Notes under the pieces: model-generated
What the model was told of the DNA's origin: nothing
The model's database searches: none
What the model saw: the letters and a program-made list of their open reading frames with translations, nothing else
Assembly: GCF_002917925.1 (NCBI RefSeq)
Contig: NZ_PPFE01000002.1
Span: forward strand, 1 to 64,000
Length of the DNA: 64,000 nt
Direction: 5' to 3'
Origin: Roseovarius confluentis
GTDB taxonomy: Bacteria > Pseudomonadota > Alphaproteobacteria > Rhodobacterales > Rhodobacteraceae
Program-made: the position numbers and the translations under genes
Shown here: positions 49,255 through 58,297 of the stretch, piece after piece
Layout: each line of letters starts with the position of its first letter
Numbering within the stretch: position 1 is the stretch's first letter

Positions 49255-50508
49255 ATGACAGGCAAGACGTGTAATGTTGCAGTGATCGGCGCGGGCATCG
49301 TGGGGGTGTCCACCGCGCTTTGGCTGGCGCGCGAAGGTCATACGGTCACCCTGATCGACAAGGCCGGTCCTGGCGAGGCGACAAGTTTCGGAAACGCGGG
49401 CCTTCTGGCGTCCGCGGGCACACTGCCTGTGCCTAGTCCCGGCCTCTTGCGCAAGGCCCCGCGCATGGCACTGGATCCTCGTGAACCGCTTTACATCCGG
49501 TGGCGCCATTTGCCCGCGCTTGCGCCCTGGCTGATGAAATACCTGCGCCACGCGACGGCCGATGCAGCCAAGACCCGGGCGAACGCGATGCTGCCGTTGA
49601 TAGGCGACAGCCTGGCAGACCACCAGGCCCTTGCGGCGGGAACCGAAGCCGAAAAATACGTCGTGCCCTGCGACTATCTCTATGGCTATACGACCCGAAA
49701 GGCGTTCGATGCGGATCGGTTCACGTGGGACATCCGCACGGCGCAGGGGTTCGACTTTTCGGTGATGGATCGCGAGGCCTTGCGCGCTTACGACCCGATC
49801 TACGGGGAGGCGATCGGATGTGCCGCCCGTATCGCGAACCATGGGCGCATTTCGGATCCGGGGGCTTATGTCAAAGCGCTTGCAAGAGCCGCCGAACGCC
49901 TTGGAGTTCGGCTGATCCGTGATGAGGTCAAAGCGATCGAACGCACCAATGGGCAAGTCACGGGGCTGCGCCTGACGGGCGAAACGCTCGCGGTGGATAC
50001 GGCCGTTGTCACGACCGGCGCATGGTCGAAACCCCTGGCCGAGTCGTTAGGCATAGCGGTTCCCCTGCATCCCGAGAGCGGTTTTCATGTCGAGCTTTGG
50101 GAGCCGTCGCAGATGCCGCGGTCTCCCCTGATGTTCTCGGCGGGCAAGTTCGTGATCACGCCGATGGAAGGCCGCATCCGGCTGGCCGGAATGGTCGGGT
50201 ATGGCGGGTTCGACGCGCCGCCGCCCGAGGCGCCCTACCGCATGTTCATGCGTCATCTGAAAGCGGCGCTGCCGGGTCTGACATGGCGCGAAACCACGCG
50301 GTGGATGGGCCATCGTCCGGCAGTCTCGGACTCGCTGCCGTTGATCGGGGCGGTGCCGGCTGTTGCCGGTGCCTATACCGGCTTCGGTCACGATCACGTG
50401 GGGTTGACCGGCGGACCCAAAACGGGCCGATTGCTGGCGCAGATGATCTCTGGCGGGCGTCCGAATATCGACGTTACCCCCTTTGCGCCGGACCGTTTCA
50501 CGCGCTGA
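49255..50508 (+). CDS. FAD-dependent amino acid/amine oxidoreductase (DadA/DAO family)
   Basis: The 417-residue product has an FAD-binding fold at NVAVIGAGIVGVSTALWLAREGH (residues 6-28) and a DAO-type C-terminus (WMGHRPAVSDSLPLIGAVPA, AYTGFGHDHVGLTGGPKTGRL). No signal peptide. It resembles small-subunit D-amino-acid dehydrogenases rather than dimethylglycine dehydrogenases with folate domains. It follows the regulator by 31 bases and may be co-transcribed, so its substrate could be an amine or D-amino acid tied to betaine use. ATG 49255 is chosen because it starts directly before the FAD motif. Confidence 0.78.
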   Translation: MTGKTCNVAVIGAGIVGVSTALWLAREGHTVTLIDKAGPGEATSFGNAGLLASAGTLPVPSPGLLRKAPRMALDPREPLYIRWRHLPALAPWLMKYLRHATADAAKTRANAMLPLIGDSLADHQALAAGTEAEKYVVPCDYLYGYTTRKAFDADRFTWDIRTAQGFDFSVMDREALRAYDPIYGEAIGCAARIANHGRISDPGAYVKALARAAERLGVRLIRDEVKAIERTNGQVTGLRLTGETLAVDTAVVTTGAWSKPLAESLGIAVPLHPESGFHVELWEPSQMPRSPLMFSAGKFVITPMEGRIRLAGMVGYGGFDAPPPEAPYRMFMRHLKAALPGLTWRETTRWMGHRPAVSDSLPLIGAVPAVAGAYTGFGHDHVGLTGGPKTGRLLAQMISGGRPNIDVTPFAPDRFTR

Positions 50509-50670
50509 TCCGCCGGTGCCTTGTGCGAATTTGAACGCATGCCTGTGCGGGTGACGTGGCCGGTATCGACTTTTGCGGATCCGCTCTAACTCGTAAGTTG
50601 TGATCACCAAGGCGCGGTCCTCGCGCCCGTTTGACGTTCCAGCGACTGCCAACAGGGATAGGAGCCAGAC

Positions 50671-51129
50671 ATGACGACATTCACACTCAACGGAAAAAAA
50701 ACGGAAATCGACGCAAGCCCGGATATGCCATTGCTTTGGGCGCTGCGCGATGAACTAAAAATGACCGGCACCAAGTACGGATGCGGTGTCGCCTCATGCG
50801 GGGCATGCACGGTGCATATCGACGGCGTGCCGTCGCGATCCTGCCAGACGTACCTCGGCGACCTTGAGGGCGCGACGATCACCACGATCGAAGGCGTCGA
50901 AAACGACGCTGCGAAGGCGATTCAGGAGGCCTGGGTCGAGCTTCAGGTCCCGCAATGCGGCTATTGCCAATCGGGGCAGATCATGTCGGCCTCGGCGCTG
51001 CTGGCGGAAACGCCCAAACCCACTGACGAAGACATCGACACGGCAATGGATGGCAACCTGTGCCGCTGCGCGTCCTACGCCCGTATCCGCAAGGCCATTC
51101 ACCGGGCCGCAGAAATCATGGAGGCGTAA
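50671..51129 (+). CDS. iorA: Molybdenum hydroxylase [2Fe-2S] subunit (IorA-like)
   Basis: The 152-residue product has an N-terminal plant-ferredoxin domain with [15 protein letters not shown] and a later cysteine at SRSC. A C-terminal four-helix [2Fe-2S] domain has CGYCQSGQ and [11 protein letters not shown]. This is the small subunit of the isoquinoline-1-oxidoreductase/aldehyde-oxidase group. GATAGGAG precedes the ATG. iorB begins one base after its stop. Confidence 0.86.
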   Translation: MTTFTLNGKKTEIDASPDMPLLWALRDELKMTGTKYGCGVASCGACTVHIDGVPSRSCQTYLGDLEGATITTIEGVENDAAKAIQEAWVELQVPQCGYCQSGQIMSASALLAETPKPTDEDIDTAMDGNLCRCASYARIRKAIHRAAEIMEA

Positions 51130-51130
51130 G

Positions 51131-53329
51131 ATGAGACTGATCGACAAACGCGACCTGATGCCCGCCACACGCGCGCTCACGACGACGCGGCGCGGATTTC
51201 TGACCCTGTCCGCCGGTGCCGCCGGTGGTCTGTTGCTCGGCGCTGCCGTGCCTGTGCGTGGTCTGGCACAGTCCGCTGCCGAGGGCGACGTGCTGGTGAC
51301 GCCGTTCGTCCACGTGATGCCGGACAACACCGTTCTTGTACTCAGCAAGCACCTGGATATGGGGCAGGGCACGGCATCGGGTCTTGCCACGCTGGTGGCC
51401 GAGGAATTGGATGCCTCGATGGATCAGATCACCACGGATTTCGCACCGTCGAACCCCGAAGTTTATGCGAACAGCGCGTTCGGCGTGCAGGGTACCGGCG
51501 GGTCTACAGCAATGCCCAATTCGTGGGAGCAGTACCGCAAAGCCGGCGCGACCGTCCGGGCGATGCTGGTCAATGCGGCTGCAAGCGAGTGGGGCGTCGA
51601 TGCCTCCGAGATCGGCGTTTCCGAGGGCAAACTTTCGGCTGGCGAAAACAGTGTCACATTCGGCGAGATGGCGAGCCTTGCGGCCGGCCAGCAACCGCCC
51701 GAGGATGTTGTGCTGAAGGCACCCGAGGATTGGGTCTATCTCGGCAAGTCCTTCGCCCGCGTGGAGGTGCCGCAAAAGACGCGAGGCAGCGTCGGCATGT
51801 TCGGGATCGATCAGCAGCCCGAGGGTGGGCTGGTTGCCGTAACGGCACGCCCGCCGCGGTTCGGCGCGACCTTGGCCTCGATAGACGCGGCCGACGCGAA
51901 AGCGATGGACGGCGTGCATGATGTGCTGGAAATCCCGCAAGGCGTCGTCGTGGTGGCCGACACCACGTGGAAGGCGATGCAGGCGCGGGACGCGCTGGCG
52001 CTGGAATGGACCGAAGGCTCGGGTGAGGCTCGGGGGACGGACGCCCTGATGGAAGAGTTCCGTGCGCTTTTGGACCAGCCCGGAAACCCGGCAGAGCCAA
52101 AGGGCGACGCCGCTGCAAAGCTGGAGCAGGCAGAGACGATCATCGAAGCGGACTACGTGTTTCCTTATCTGGCTCACGCGCCGATGGAACCGCTGGACAT
52201 GACCGTGCATTTCGACGGCAGTTCCGCGCAGTTCTGGGGCGGTTCGCAGTTGCAGACCGTGGATCACGGCACCGCGGCTTCGGTCCTCGGGCTTGAGATG
52301 GGGCAGGTGCAGGTGCATACCAAGTGGGGCGGCGGATCTTTCGGTCGTCGCGCGACGGGCGACGCGCACCTGGTCGCCGAGGCCGCGACCATCGGCAAGG
52401 CCTGGCTGGAGGCTGGTCACGACGCACGGCCGATCAAGCTGATCTACACGCGCGAGGATGACATCAAGGGCGGCTACTATCGCCCCCTCACGATGCACCG
52501 CGTGCGGGCTGGGCTTGACGCCGACGGCAATATCTCTGGCTGGGAGCACCGCATCGTCAGCCAGAGCATCGCCAAGGGTACGCCGTTCGAGCAATACATG
52601 GTCAAGGAAGGGGTCGACGACACCACGATCGAGGGCATTCACCCCACGCCCTATGCCATTCCTGACCTTACGGTCGACGTGCACCACCCGGATGTCGGCG
52701 TGCCGGTCCTGTGGTGGCGCTCGGTCGGGCACACGCACACGGCCTATGTCATGGAGACCATGATGGACGAGTTGGCAGAGGCCGCCGGGCGCGATCCGGT
52801 GGAGTTCCGCCTGACCTATCTGGGCGAGGATGCGCGGTTGGCCGGAGCGTTGCGGTTGGCGGTAGAAAAGGCCGGAGAATCCGGGCCGGAAGGCACCCAT
52901 CGCGGGATTGCCGTGCACAAGAGCTTTGGCAGCTACGTTGCCGAAGTGGCCGATGTGCGACTGCGTGAAGACGGCACGATCAAGGTCGAGAAAGTCACCT
53001 GCGGCGTGGATTGCGGTGTGCCGATCAACCCCGACAACATCGTGGCACAGGTCGAGGGCGCCCTTGGCTATGGCCTGTCATCGATCCTGCGGGAGCAGAT
53101 CACCATGACCGATGGAGAGGTGGACCAGTTCAACTTCCCGGACTACACGCCGCTGCGGATTTCGGACATGCCCGAGGTTGAAGTGCATATCGTGCCCTCG
53201 ACCGAAGCGCCCACCGGCATCGGTGAGCCGGGCACGCCGCCCATCGGCCCTGCCGTGGCGAATGCCGTCTACAAGGCGACCGGCGAGCGGGTGCGCAGCC
53301 TGCCGATGTCGCAGCACGGCCTGGCCTGA
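51131..53329 (+). CDS. iorB: Molybdopterin-binding subunit of xanthine-dehydrogenase family (IorB-like)
   Basis: The 732-residue product has a twin-arginine signal near residues 15-45 ([20 protein letters not shown]). It has the molybdopterin-cytosine-dinucleotide regions [20 protein letters not shown] and [20 protein letters not shown], and the catalytic glutamate in [17 protein letters not shown] near the C-terminus. The Tat signal implies a periplasmic enzyme carried with the IorA subunit. An aldehyde or N-heterocycle is oxidised. No cytochrome subunit is encoded beside it. ATG 51131 replaces a longer frame inside iorA. Confidence 0.87.
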   Translation: MRLIDKRDLMPATRALTTTRRGFLTLSAGAAGGLLLGAAVPVRGLAQSAAEGDVLVTPFVHVMPDNTVLVLSKHLDMGQGTASGLATLVAEELDASMDQITTDFAPSNPEVYANSAFGVQGTGGSTAMPNSWEQYRKAGATVRAMLVNAAASEWGVDASEIGVSEGKLSAGENSVTFGEMASLAAGQQPPEDVVLKAPEDWVYLGKSFARVEVPQKTRGSVGMFGIDQQPEGGLVAVTARPPRFGATLASIDAADAKAMDGVHDVLEIPQGVVVVADTTWKAMQARDALALEWTEGSGEARGTDALMEEFRALLDQPGNPAEPKGDAAAKLEQAETIIEADYVFPYLAHAPMEPLDMTVHFDGSSAQFWGGSQLQTVDHGTAASVLGLEMGQVQVHTKWGGGSFGRRATGDAHLVAEAATIGKAWLEAGHDARPIKLIYTREDDIKGGYYRPLTMHRVRAGLDADGNISGWEHRIVSQSIAKGTPFEQYMVKEGVDDTTIEGIHPTPYAIPDLTVDVHHPDVGVPVLWWRSVGHTHTAYVMETMMDELAEAAGRDPVEFRLTYLGEDARLAGALRLAVEKAGESGPEGTHRGIAVHKSFGSYVAEVADVRLREDGTIKVEKVTCGVDCGVPINPDNIVAQVEGALGYGLSSILREQITMTDGEVDQFNFPDYTPLRISDMPEVEVHIVPSTEAPTGIGEPGTPPIGPAVANAVYKATGERVRSLPMSQHGLA

Positions 53330-53349
53330 GGCCGGTCAAGCAAGGCATG

Positions 53350-53378
53350 AAAAAAGGGGCGGCGACGCCCCTTTTTTG
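53350..53378. terminator. Bidirectional terminator between iorB and urtE
   Basis: Six As, then GGGGCG (53356-53361), a GCGA loop, CGCCCC (53366-53371) and six Ts: the A and T runs flank a perfect stem, so it works on both strands. It lies about 195 bases after the leftward urtE, so it can serve both operons. The stretch 53379-53572 shows no gene. Confidence 0.92.
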
Positions 53379-53572
53379 TTTCAGGCTTTCAAACACCCGA
53401 TCATAGCGCGCGTGCGCAGGTCATTCGATGTTATCGGGGTGATATGCTGCAATCCGTGGATCCGGATCAGAGTTCATTTCAGCCACACCAAAAGCCAAGG
53501 CATTTCACCTCAAAGCAAACGGCGTCTTCTTTTGACTTGCCACATACAATCCACCGCGATTTTCGAGCCTCG

Positions 53573-54280
53573 TCAAATCGCCGTGCTTTTCGCAAGTTCT
53601 TCGCTCGTCACGGTTTCCTTGTCCGCGCTCAGTTTCACAGCACCGCGTTCGATCACGTAGAACCGGTCGCCCAGGTCGAAGGCAAAGCTGAAATACTGCT
53701 CGACAAGGATGATCGCGATGTCGCCCTGGCTGCGCAGGAGGCGGATGGCTTCGCCGATCTGCTGGATCACGTTGGGCTGGATGCCCTCGGTTGGTTCATC
53801 CAGCAGCAGTACCTTGGGCTTCGTGATCAGCGCGCGGGCAATAGCAAGCTGTTGCTGCTGACCGCCCGAGAGGTCGCCGCCGCGCCTTGGCATGAATTCC
53901 TTGAGGATGGGAAAGAGGTCGAAGATATCGTCGCGCAGGTGGCGTTCGCTGCGCGGCAGGCAGGCAAAACCTGTCTCAAGATTTTCCTCGACCGTCAGGA
54001 AAGGGAAGATGTCCCGCCCTTGGGGGACGTAGCCAACACCGCGCCGCGCCATGTCATACGCGCCCAGTTTGCCGATGCTTTCCCCCGCCAGCGTGTAGGC
54101 TCCGCCGGAGCGGGGATGGGTGCCCGACAGCGCCTTCAGCAGAGAGGTCTTGCCGACGCCGTTGGTGCCCATGATGCAGGTGACCTCGCCTTGCCGCGCG
54201 CCCATATCGATGCCGTTCAGGATCTGGCTGCCGCCGTAGTGAAGGGTCAGGCCCTCGACGCTCAGGATATCATCGGCCAA
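53573..54280 (-). CDS. urtE: Urea ABC transporter ATP-binding protein UrtE
   Basis: The 235-residue LivF-type ATPase has Walker A in IMGTNGVGKTSLLKAL (near 36-47), the signature motif RGGDLSGGQQQQLAIARAL and Walker B LLLDEPTEGIQPNVI. The RSQGDIAIILVEQYFSFAFDLGD segment is typical of UrtE. It is the last gene of urtABCDE and overlaps urtD by 11 bases. Confidence 0.93.
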   Translation of the reverse strand: MADDILSVEGLTLHYGGSQILNGIDMGARQGEVTCIMGTNGVGKTSLLKALSGTHPRSGGAYTLAGESIGKLGAYDMARRGVGYVPQGRDIFPFLTVEENLETGFACLPRSERHLRDDIFDLFPILKEFMPRRGGDLSGGQQQQLAIARALITKPKVLLLDEPTEGIQPNVIQQIGEAIRLLRSQGDIAIILVEQYFSFAFDLGDRFYVIERGAVKLSADKETVTSEELAKSTAI

Positions 54281-55010
54281 GATACACCTCGATCACGTTT
54301 TCGTTCTTGGTCACATGGTCGATGGAGCCTTCGGCCAGCACCGCGCCCTCGTGCAGGACCGTGACCTTGCAACCAAGGCGGCGGACGAATTCCATGTCAT
54401 GTTCGACGACGACTACGGCACGGGTTTTGGCGGCTTCGCGCAGAAGGTCGGTTGTCTTTTCCCGCTCAACGGTGGTCATGCCCGCCGCCGGTTCGTCCAC
54501 CAGCAGAAGCTGCGGGTCCTGCGCCAGCAGCATGCCGATTTCCAGCCACTGCTTCTGACCGTGCGACAGCTCGCCAGATTTGCGCCCGAGCGCCTGCGCC
54601 AGACCGATGGTTTCGGCCAGCTCGGCGACGCGGTCGCGATCCTCGGCGCTCGGCTTGAAGAATAGAACGGCGAAGGGTGAGCGCGGTTTGCGCAGCGCCA
54701 TCATCAGGTTGGCCTCAACCGTCTGATCCTCGAACACGGTCGGGCGCTGGAACTTGCGACCCACGCCCGCCATGGCGATGCTGCTTTCGGATTTCCCCAG
54801 TAATGAAACCGGCGGCTCGCCCCAGAGGACACGGCCCTCGTCGGGCTTGGTCTTGCCGGTGACCACGTCCATGAAGGTGGTCTTGCCCGCGCCGTTGGGG
54901 CCGATGACTGCGCGCAGTTCCTTGTTGCCAATCGAGAAGGACAGGTTGTTCAAAGCCTTGAAGCCGTCGAAGCTGACCGAGACGCCGGAGACCTCCAGAA
55001 GCTGGCTCAT
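54270..55010 (-). CDS. urtD: Urea ABC transporter ATP-binding protein UrtD
   Basis: The 246-residue LivG-type ATPase has Walker A IGPNGAGKTTFMDVVTG, signature GELSHGQKQWLEIGMLL (LSHGQ, the usual UrtD variant of LSGGQ) and Walker B LLLVDEPAAGMTTVE. GVGRKFQRPTVFEDQTVEAN carries the Q-loop. It overlaps urtC by 4 bases and urtE by 11 bases. Confidence 0.93.
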   Translation of the reverse strand: MSQLLEVSGVSVSFDGFKALNNLSFSIGNKELRAVIGPNGAGKTTFMDVVTGKTKPDEGRVLWGEPPVSLLGKSESSIAMAGVGRKFQRPTVFEDQTVEANLMMALRKPRSPFAVLFFKPSAEDRDRVAELAETIGLAQALGRKSGELSHGQKQWLEIGMLLAQDPQLLLVDEPAAGMTTVEREKTTDLLREAAKTRAVVVVEHDMEFVRRLGCKVTVLHEGAVLAEGSIDHVTKNENVIEVYLGR

Positions 55011-56269
55011 TTGTCGGCCTCCTGTTCGCGCAGGGCGCCCTGGTCTGGGCCGAGGTCGGCGCCGTGGCGGTCAGGAGTCAGGCGATCCGCCAGCAGGTCG
55101 AAGAGCCCGCCGATACCCTTGGGCGCAAAGAGCGTGACCGCGACGAATGACACGCCCAGCAGAACGGTCCACCAATCGACCCACTGGATGCGCCAGCTGC
55201 CCAGCACGATGTCGGGGGCCTGTCCGCCGGTAAACCACGTCGACAAAAGCGAAACGAAGGCCGCCCCGATGACCGCGCCGTATAACCGCCCGCGCCCGCC
55301 GATGGCGACCCATACGGCAAGGTAGATCGAGGCTATGGGCGCCAGTTCCGCCGGATTGATGATGCCGGCCTGCGGATAATAAAGCGCGCCGGCGATGCCC
55401 GCGATGACCGCCGACAGAGTGAAGACGAAAAGCTTGTACGCCTCGACCGGATAGCCGAGGAAGCGCACGCGCGCCTCGTCATCGCGGATGCCGCGCAGCA
55501 CCGAGCCGAACTTGCCCGAGACGACCCAGGTGGCCAGCCAGTAGCCCAGCCCGAGCGCGAGCGCCGAGGCCCAGAGGAACCACACGGAGACGACGGATTG
55601 CGGGACATTGCCGAGGCCGGGCAGGTTTTGCAGGCCCGAGAGGCCATTGTTGCCACGCAACCCGCTGTCGTTCTGAAAGAGGTAGAGGGCGAGCGCGAGA
55701 GTCATCGCCTGGGTCAGGATCGACAAGTACACGCCCGTCACGCGGCTGCGGAAGGCGAACCAGCCAAAGACCAGCGCCAAGAGGCCCGGTATCAGCACCA
55801 CGGCGGTCAGTTGCAGCGGCAGCGAGTGGGCGACCGCCCAGATCGGCGGGAATTCGGACGCGCCGACAACGCCGAAGATCTGGCTGGCGATGCCGTCGGA
55901 TATCTGTTCGGGCGTGGGCGGCAGAACCTCGGCGGACATGCTTTCGACCACGATCAGACGGGTGCGCTCGTACATCAGCCACATGCCGATGGCGTAGCCG
56001 CCCAGTCCGAAAAAGGCCATGTGCCCCAGCGACAGGATCCCGCAATAGCCCCAGACGAGGTCCATCGCCAGCGCCACGAGGCAGAGGCATAGCGTCTTGC
56101 CCAGCGTCTTGACGAAGCTGGTGGAAATGATGCCTATGCCGAAGCCTTCGGACAGGATGGTGACGCCCACCGTGAAGAGCGCGAGGCAGGCCATGAAGAT
56201 CAGGATCGCCGGAAAGCGCAGGACCAGAGGCTGGCGCGGTGCGGGGCGGGCGAGGGTGCTGTCGGTCAT
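55007..56269 (-). CDS. urtC: Urea ABC transporter permease UrtC
   Basis: The 420-residue LivM-type permease has about nine to ten helices. The core MDLVWGYCGILSLGHMAFFGLGGYAIGMWLM and the family region NNGLSGLQNLPG are followed by SRVTGVYLSILTQAMTLALALYLFQNDSGL. The later GRGRLYGAVIGAAFVSLLSTWF matches the ATPase-contact loop. It ends with an acidic cytoplasmic tail and is separated from urtB by one base. Confidence 0.92.
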   Translation of the reverse strand: MTDSTLARPAPRQPLVLRFPAILIFMACLALFTVGVTILSEGFGIGIISTSFVKTLGKTLCLCLVALAMDLVWGYCGILSLGHMAFFGLGGYAIGMWLMYERTRLIVVESMSAEVLPPTPEQISDGIASQIFGVVGASEFPPIWAVAHSLPLQLTAVVLIPGLLALVFGWFAFRSRVTGVYLSILTQAMTLALALYLFQNDSGLRGNNGLSGLQNLPGLGNVPQSVVSVWFLWASALALGLGYWLATWVVSGKFGSVLRGIRDDEARVRFLGYPVEAYKLFVFTLSAVIAGIAGALYYPQAGIINPAELAPIASIYLAVWVAIGGRGRLYGAVIGAAFVSLLSTWFTGGQAPDIVLGSWRIQWVDWWTVLLGVSFVAVTLFAPKGIGGLFDLLADRLTPDRHGADLGPDQGALREQEADK

Positions 56270-56270
56270 G

Positions 56271-58226
56271 TCACGCCTCCGCCGCCCGGCCCTTGAGCGC
56301 GATGATACCGCGCGGCCGGAATTGAATGAAGAGAATGATGAACAAGATCATGTAGGTCTGCGCTGCCAGCGTATTCGAGGGGTTCAGCCATTCGATCCCT
56401 TTCTGCAGTGAGCCCACGAGGGTTGCGCCCAGCAATGTGCCCCAGATATTGCCGACGCCGCCCACGACCACGGTCATGAAGCTTTGCACGATGTAGTCGG
56501 CACCCATCTCGGACGTGACCTTGGCATATAGCCCGATGGCCACACCGGCGATGCCCGCGATGCCCGACCCGAACCCGAAGGTCAGCATATTGATCCGGTC
56601 GGGGTTGATGCCCATCGAGGCCGCCATGCGCGGGTTCTGGGTGACCGCGCGCACCTCCAGCCCCAGCCGGGTGCGGTTCATCACGACCAGGAACAGCGCA
56701 AGGAACAAGAGCGCCAGCACGAATATCGCGATGCGGATATAGCTGATCGAAACGATATCGTTGAACACCAGTGACCCGTCGAGCCAGCCCGGCGCCGTCA
56801 GCGGGCGGGCCTGCGTGCCAAAGATGTTCTTGGCGATCTGTTGCAGCGCGATGGAGATACCGAAGGTGGCCAGCAGCGTTTCCAGCGGGCGGTGATAGAG
56901 CCAGCGGATGACCAGCCGTTCCATCGCCACGCCCGCCGCGAAGGTCACGGCAAAGGCCAGCGGGATGGCGAGGATCACCGAAAGCGTCTGGTCAGGGATG
57001 ATCTGCTGCACGACAAAGCCGGTATAGGCGCCCATCATGATGAACTCGCCATGGGCCATGTTGATCACGCCCATCACGCCAAAGGTGATGGCAAGCCCGA
57101 TGGCGGCGAGGAAATAGATCGACCCGAGCGAAATGGCGTCGAGCGCGAGGTCGGCGGCCTGGTTGACGGCGACGCGGGTTTCGATGCCGTTGAGGGCATC
57201 CATCGCGGCCAGCGCGACGGCGGGCGGGGCGCCGGTAAAGACCTCGTAGAACGCGTATTCGCCAAGTGTCTCGTCGATCTCAGCCTCGGTAGCGACGGGG
57301 TCGACTGTACCTTGCTCGGCCAGCTTGGCATAGGCCATGTCGCGGGCGTCTTCGGTGTCCAAGGTGGCGACCTCGATTCCGGCGACTGCCGCGTCGTCGA
57401 TATTGACCACGAGCGCCGCGGCCTTGTCGGTGCGGCTGATGCGGGGCTTGGCGAACCCTTCCGAGACCAGCAGGTCGTAGGCGTCCTCGCGGGGCAGGGC
57501 CTCGGAGCCGGGTTTCAGGACGCGGGCGATTTCGGGGCTTTCGGGCGCGGTTTCCGCGGCTTCTAGCCGGGTCGTCACCAGCGGGTTCAGCGCACCGCGC
57601 AAATCGACTCCCAGGTCGCCCTGGAAGCCTTCGATGGCGGCGATGCGTTCTTCTTCGGTTTCGCCGAAACGGATGGTCAGCAGACGTTCGAGGCGTTCGG
57701 CGCGGGCCTTGAGGGTCGGGCTTGTCTCGGCCTCGATCGCCTCGCGCAGGGGGGCCAGGTGCGAGGCTTCTGCGTCCCGCTCGATGTTGTCGATGGCGGT
57801 GCGGCGGGTTGGGAGGTCTTCGGCGGTCAGCTGGAATCTCACCAGCGCGGCGCCGATCATCTTGCGCACGCCGGAATTGGGTTTGGACTGCTCAAAGTCG
57901 TCGTCGGGCAACTCGCCCAGGGCCGTGTCCCCGGCAAAGTCGAAACCTCGGATAGTGTCGCGGTCGATTTCCTCGGCCCAGATGAAAAGGCCGGTCTCAG
58001 CATTCCGCCACAGCTCCTTGTCCTGCCACTTGCGCAGGACGGTCTGCGCCTCGGGTAGGCCACTTCCGGCGATGGCGTCGATGGTGGGGGCGACCTTGGT
58101 GCGCGATGGCTTCGCCAGCTGGTTCGCATGCTCCTGCATCAGTTGCTGGATCGGCGCATCCGCTTGCTGTGCCGAGGCGGGCAAGTATGCGAAAACAAGC
58201 GTGAGGATCAGCAAAAGACGTGCCAT
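56271..58226 (-). CDS. urtB: Urea ABC transporter permease UrtB
   Basis: In this 651-residue product a signal peptide (MARLLLILTLVFAYLPASA) and a periplasmic helical region of about 340 residues (IEAETSPTLKARAERLERLL) precede the LivH-type permease (ISLGSIYFLAAIGLAITFG onward, eight or so helices). Its loop VVVGGVGNIWGTLLGATLVG is typical. The long N-terminal domain is a known feature of UrtB and absent from branched-chain amino acid permeases. ATG 58226, with GGGAGG upstream, is chosen over 58286. Confidence 0.92.
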   Translation of the reverse strand: MARLLLILTLVFAYLPASAQQADAPIQQLMQEHANQLAKPSRTKVAPTIDAIAGSGLPEAQTVLRKWQDKELWRNAETGLFIWAEEIDRDTIRGFDFAGDTALGELPDDDFEQSKPNSGVRKMIGAALVRFQLTAEDLPTRRTAIDNIERDAEASHLAPLREAIEAETSPTLKARAERLERLLTIRFGETEEERIAAIEGFQGDLGVDLRGALNPLVTTRLEAAETAPESPEIARVLKPGSEALPREDAYDLLVSEGFAKPRISRTDKAAALVVNIDDAAVAGIEVATLDTEDARDMAYAKLAEQGTVDPVATEAEIDETLGEYAFYEVFTGAPPAVALAAMDALNGIETRVAVNQAADLALDAISLGSIYFLAAIGLAITFGVMGVINMAHGEFIMMGAYTGFVVQQIIPDQTLSVILAIPLAFAVTFAAGVAMERLVIRWLYHRPLETLLATFGISIALQQIAKNIFGTQARPLTAPGWLDGSLVFNDIVSISYIRIAIFVLALLFLALFLVVMNRTRLGLEVRAVTQNPRMAASMGINPDRINMLTFGFGSGIAGIAGVAIGLYAKVTSEMGADYIVQSFMTVVVGGVGNIWGTLLGATLVGSLQKGIEWLNPSNTLAAQTYMILFIILFIQFRPRGIIALKGRAAEA

Positions 58227-58257
58227 GCACGGGCCTCCCAAAGGGAAAAGAAGGGGG

Positions 58258-58285
58258 TGAAGGGCGGCGCAGGGTCCGCCCTTCA
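58258..58285 (-). promoter_or_regulatory. Intercistronic hairpin between urtA and urtB
   Basis: TGAAGGGCGG and CCGCCCTTCA pair perfectly over 10 bases with an 8-base loop, 13 bases after the urtA stop and 32 bases before the urtB start. No T-run. Its placement is the same as for the hairpins after tctC and dctP. Confidence 0.7.
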
Positions 58286-58297
58286 AGTCTTAGAGGG

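Noticed and set aside
51116..52918. 600-codon minus-strand frame opposite iorB
   Set aside because: Antisense shadow of a well-supported molybdopterin subunit, with no family resemblance.
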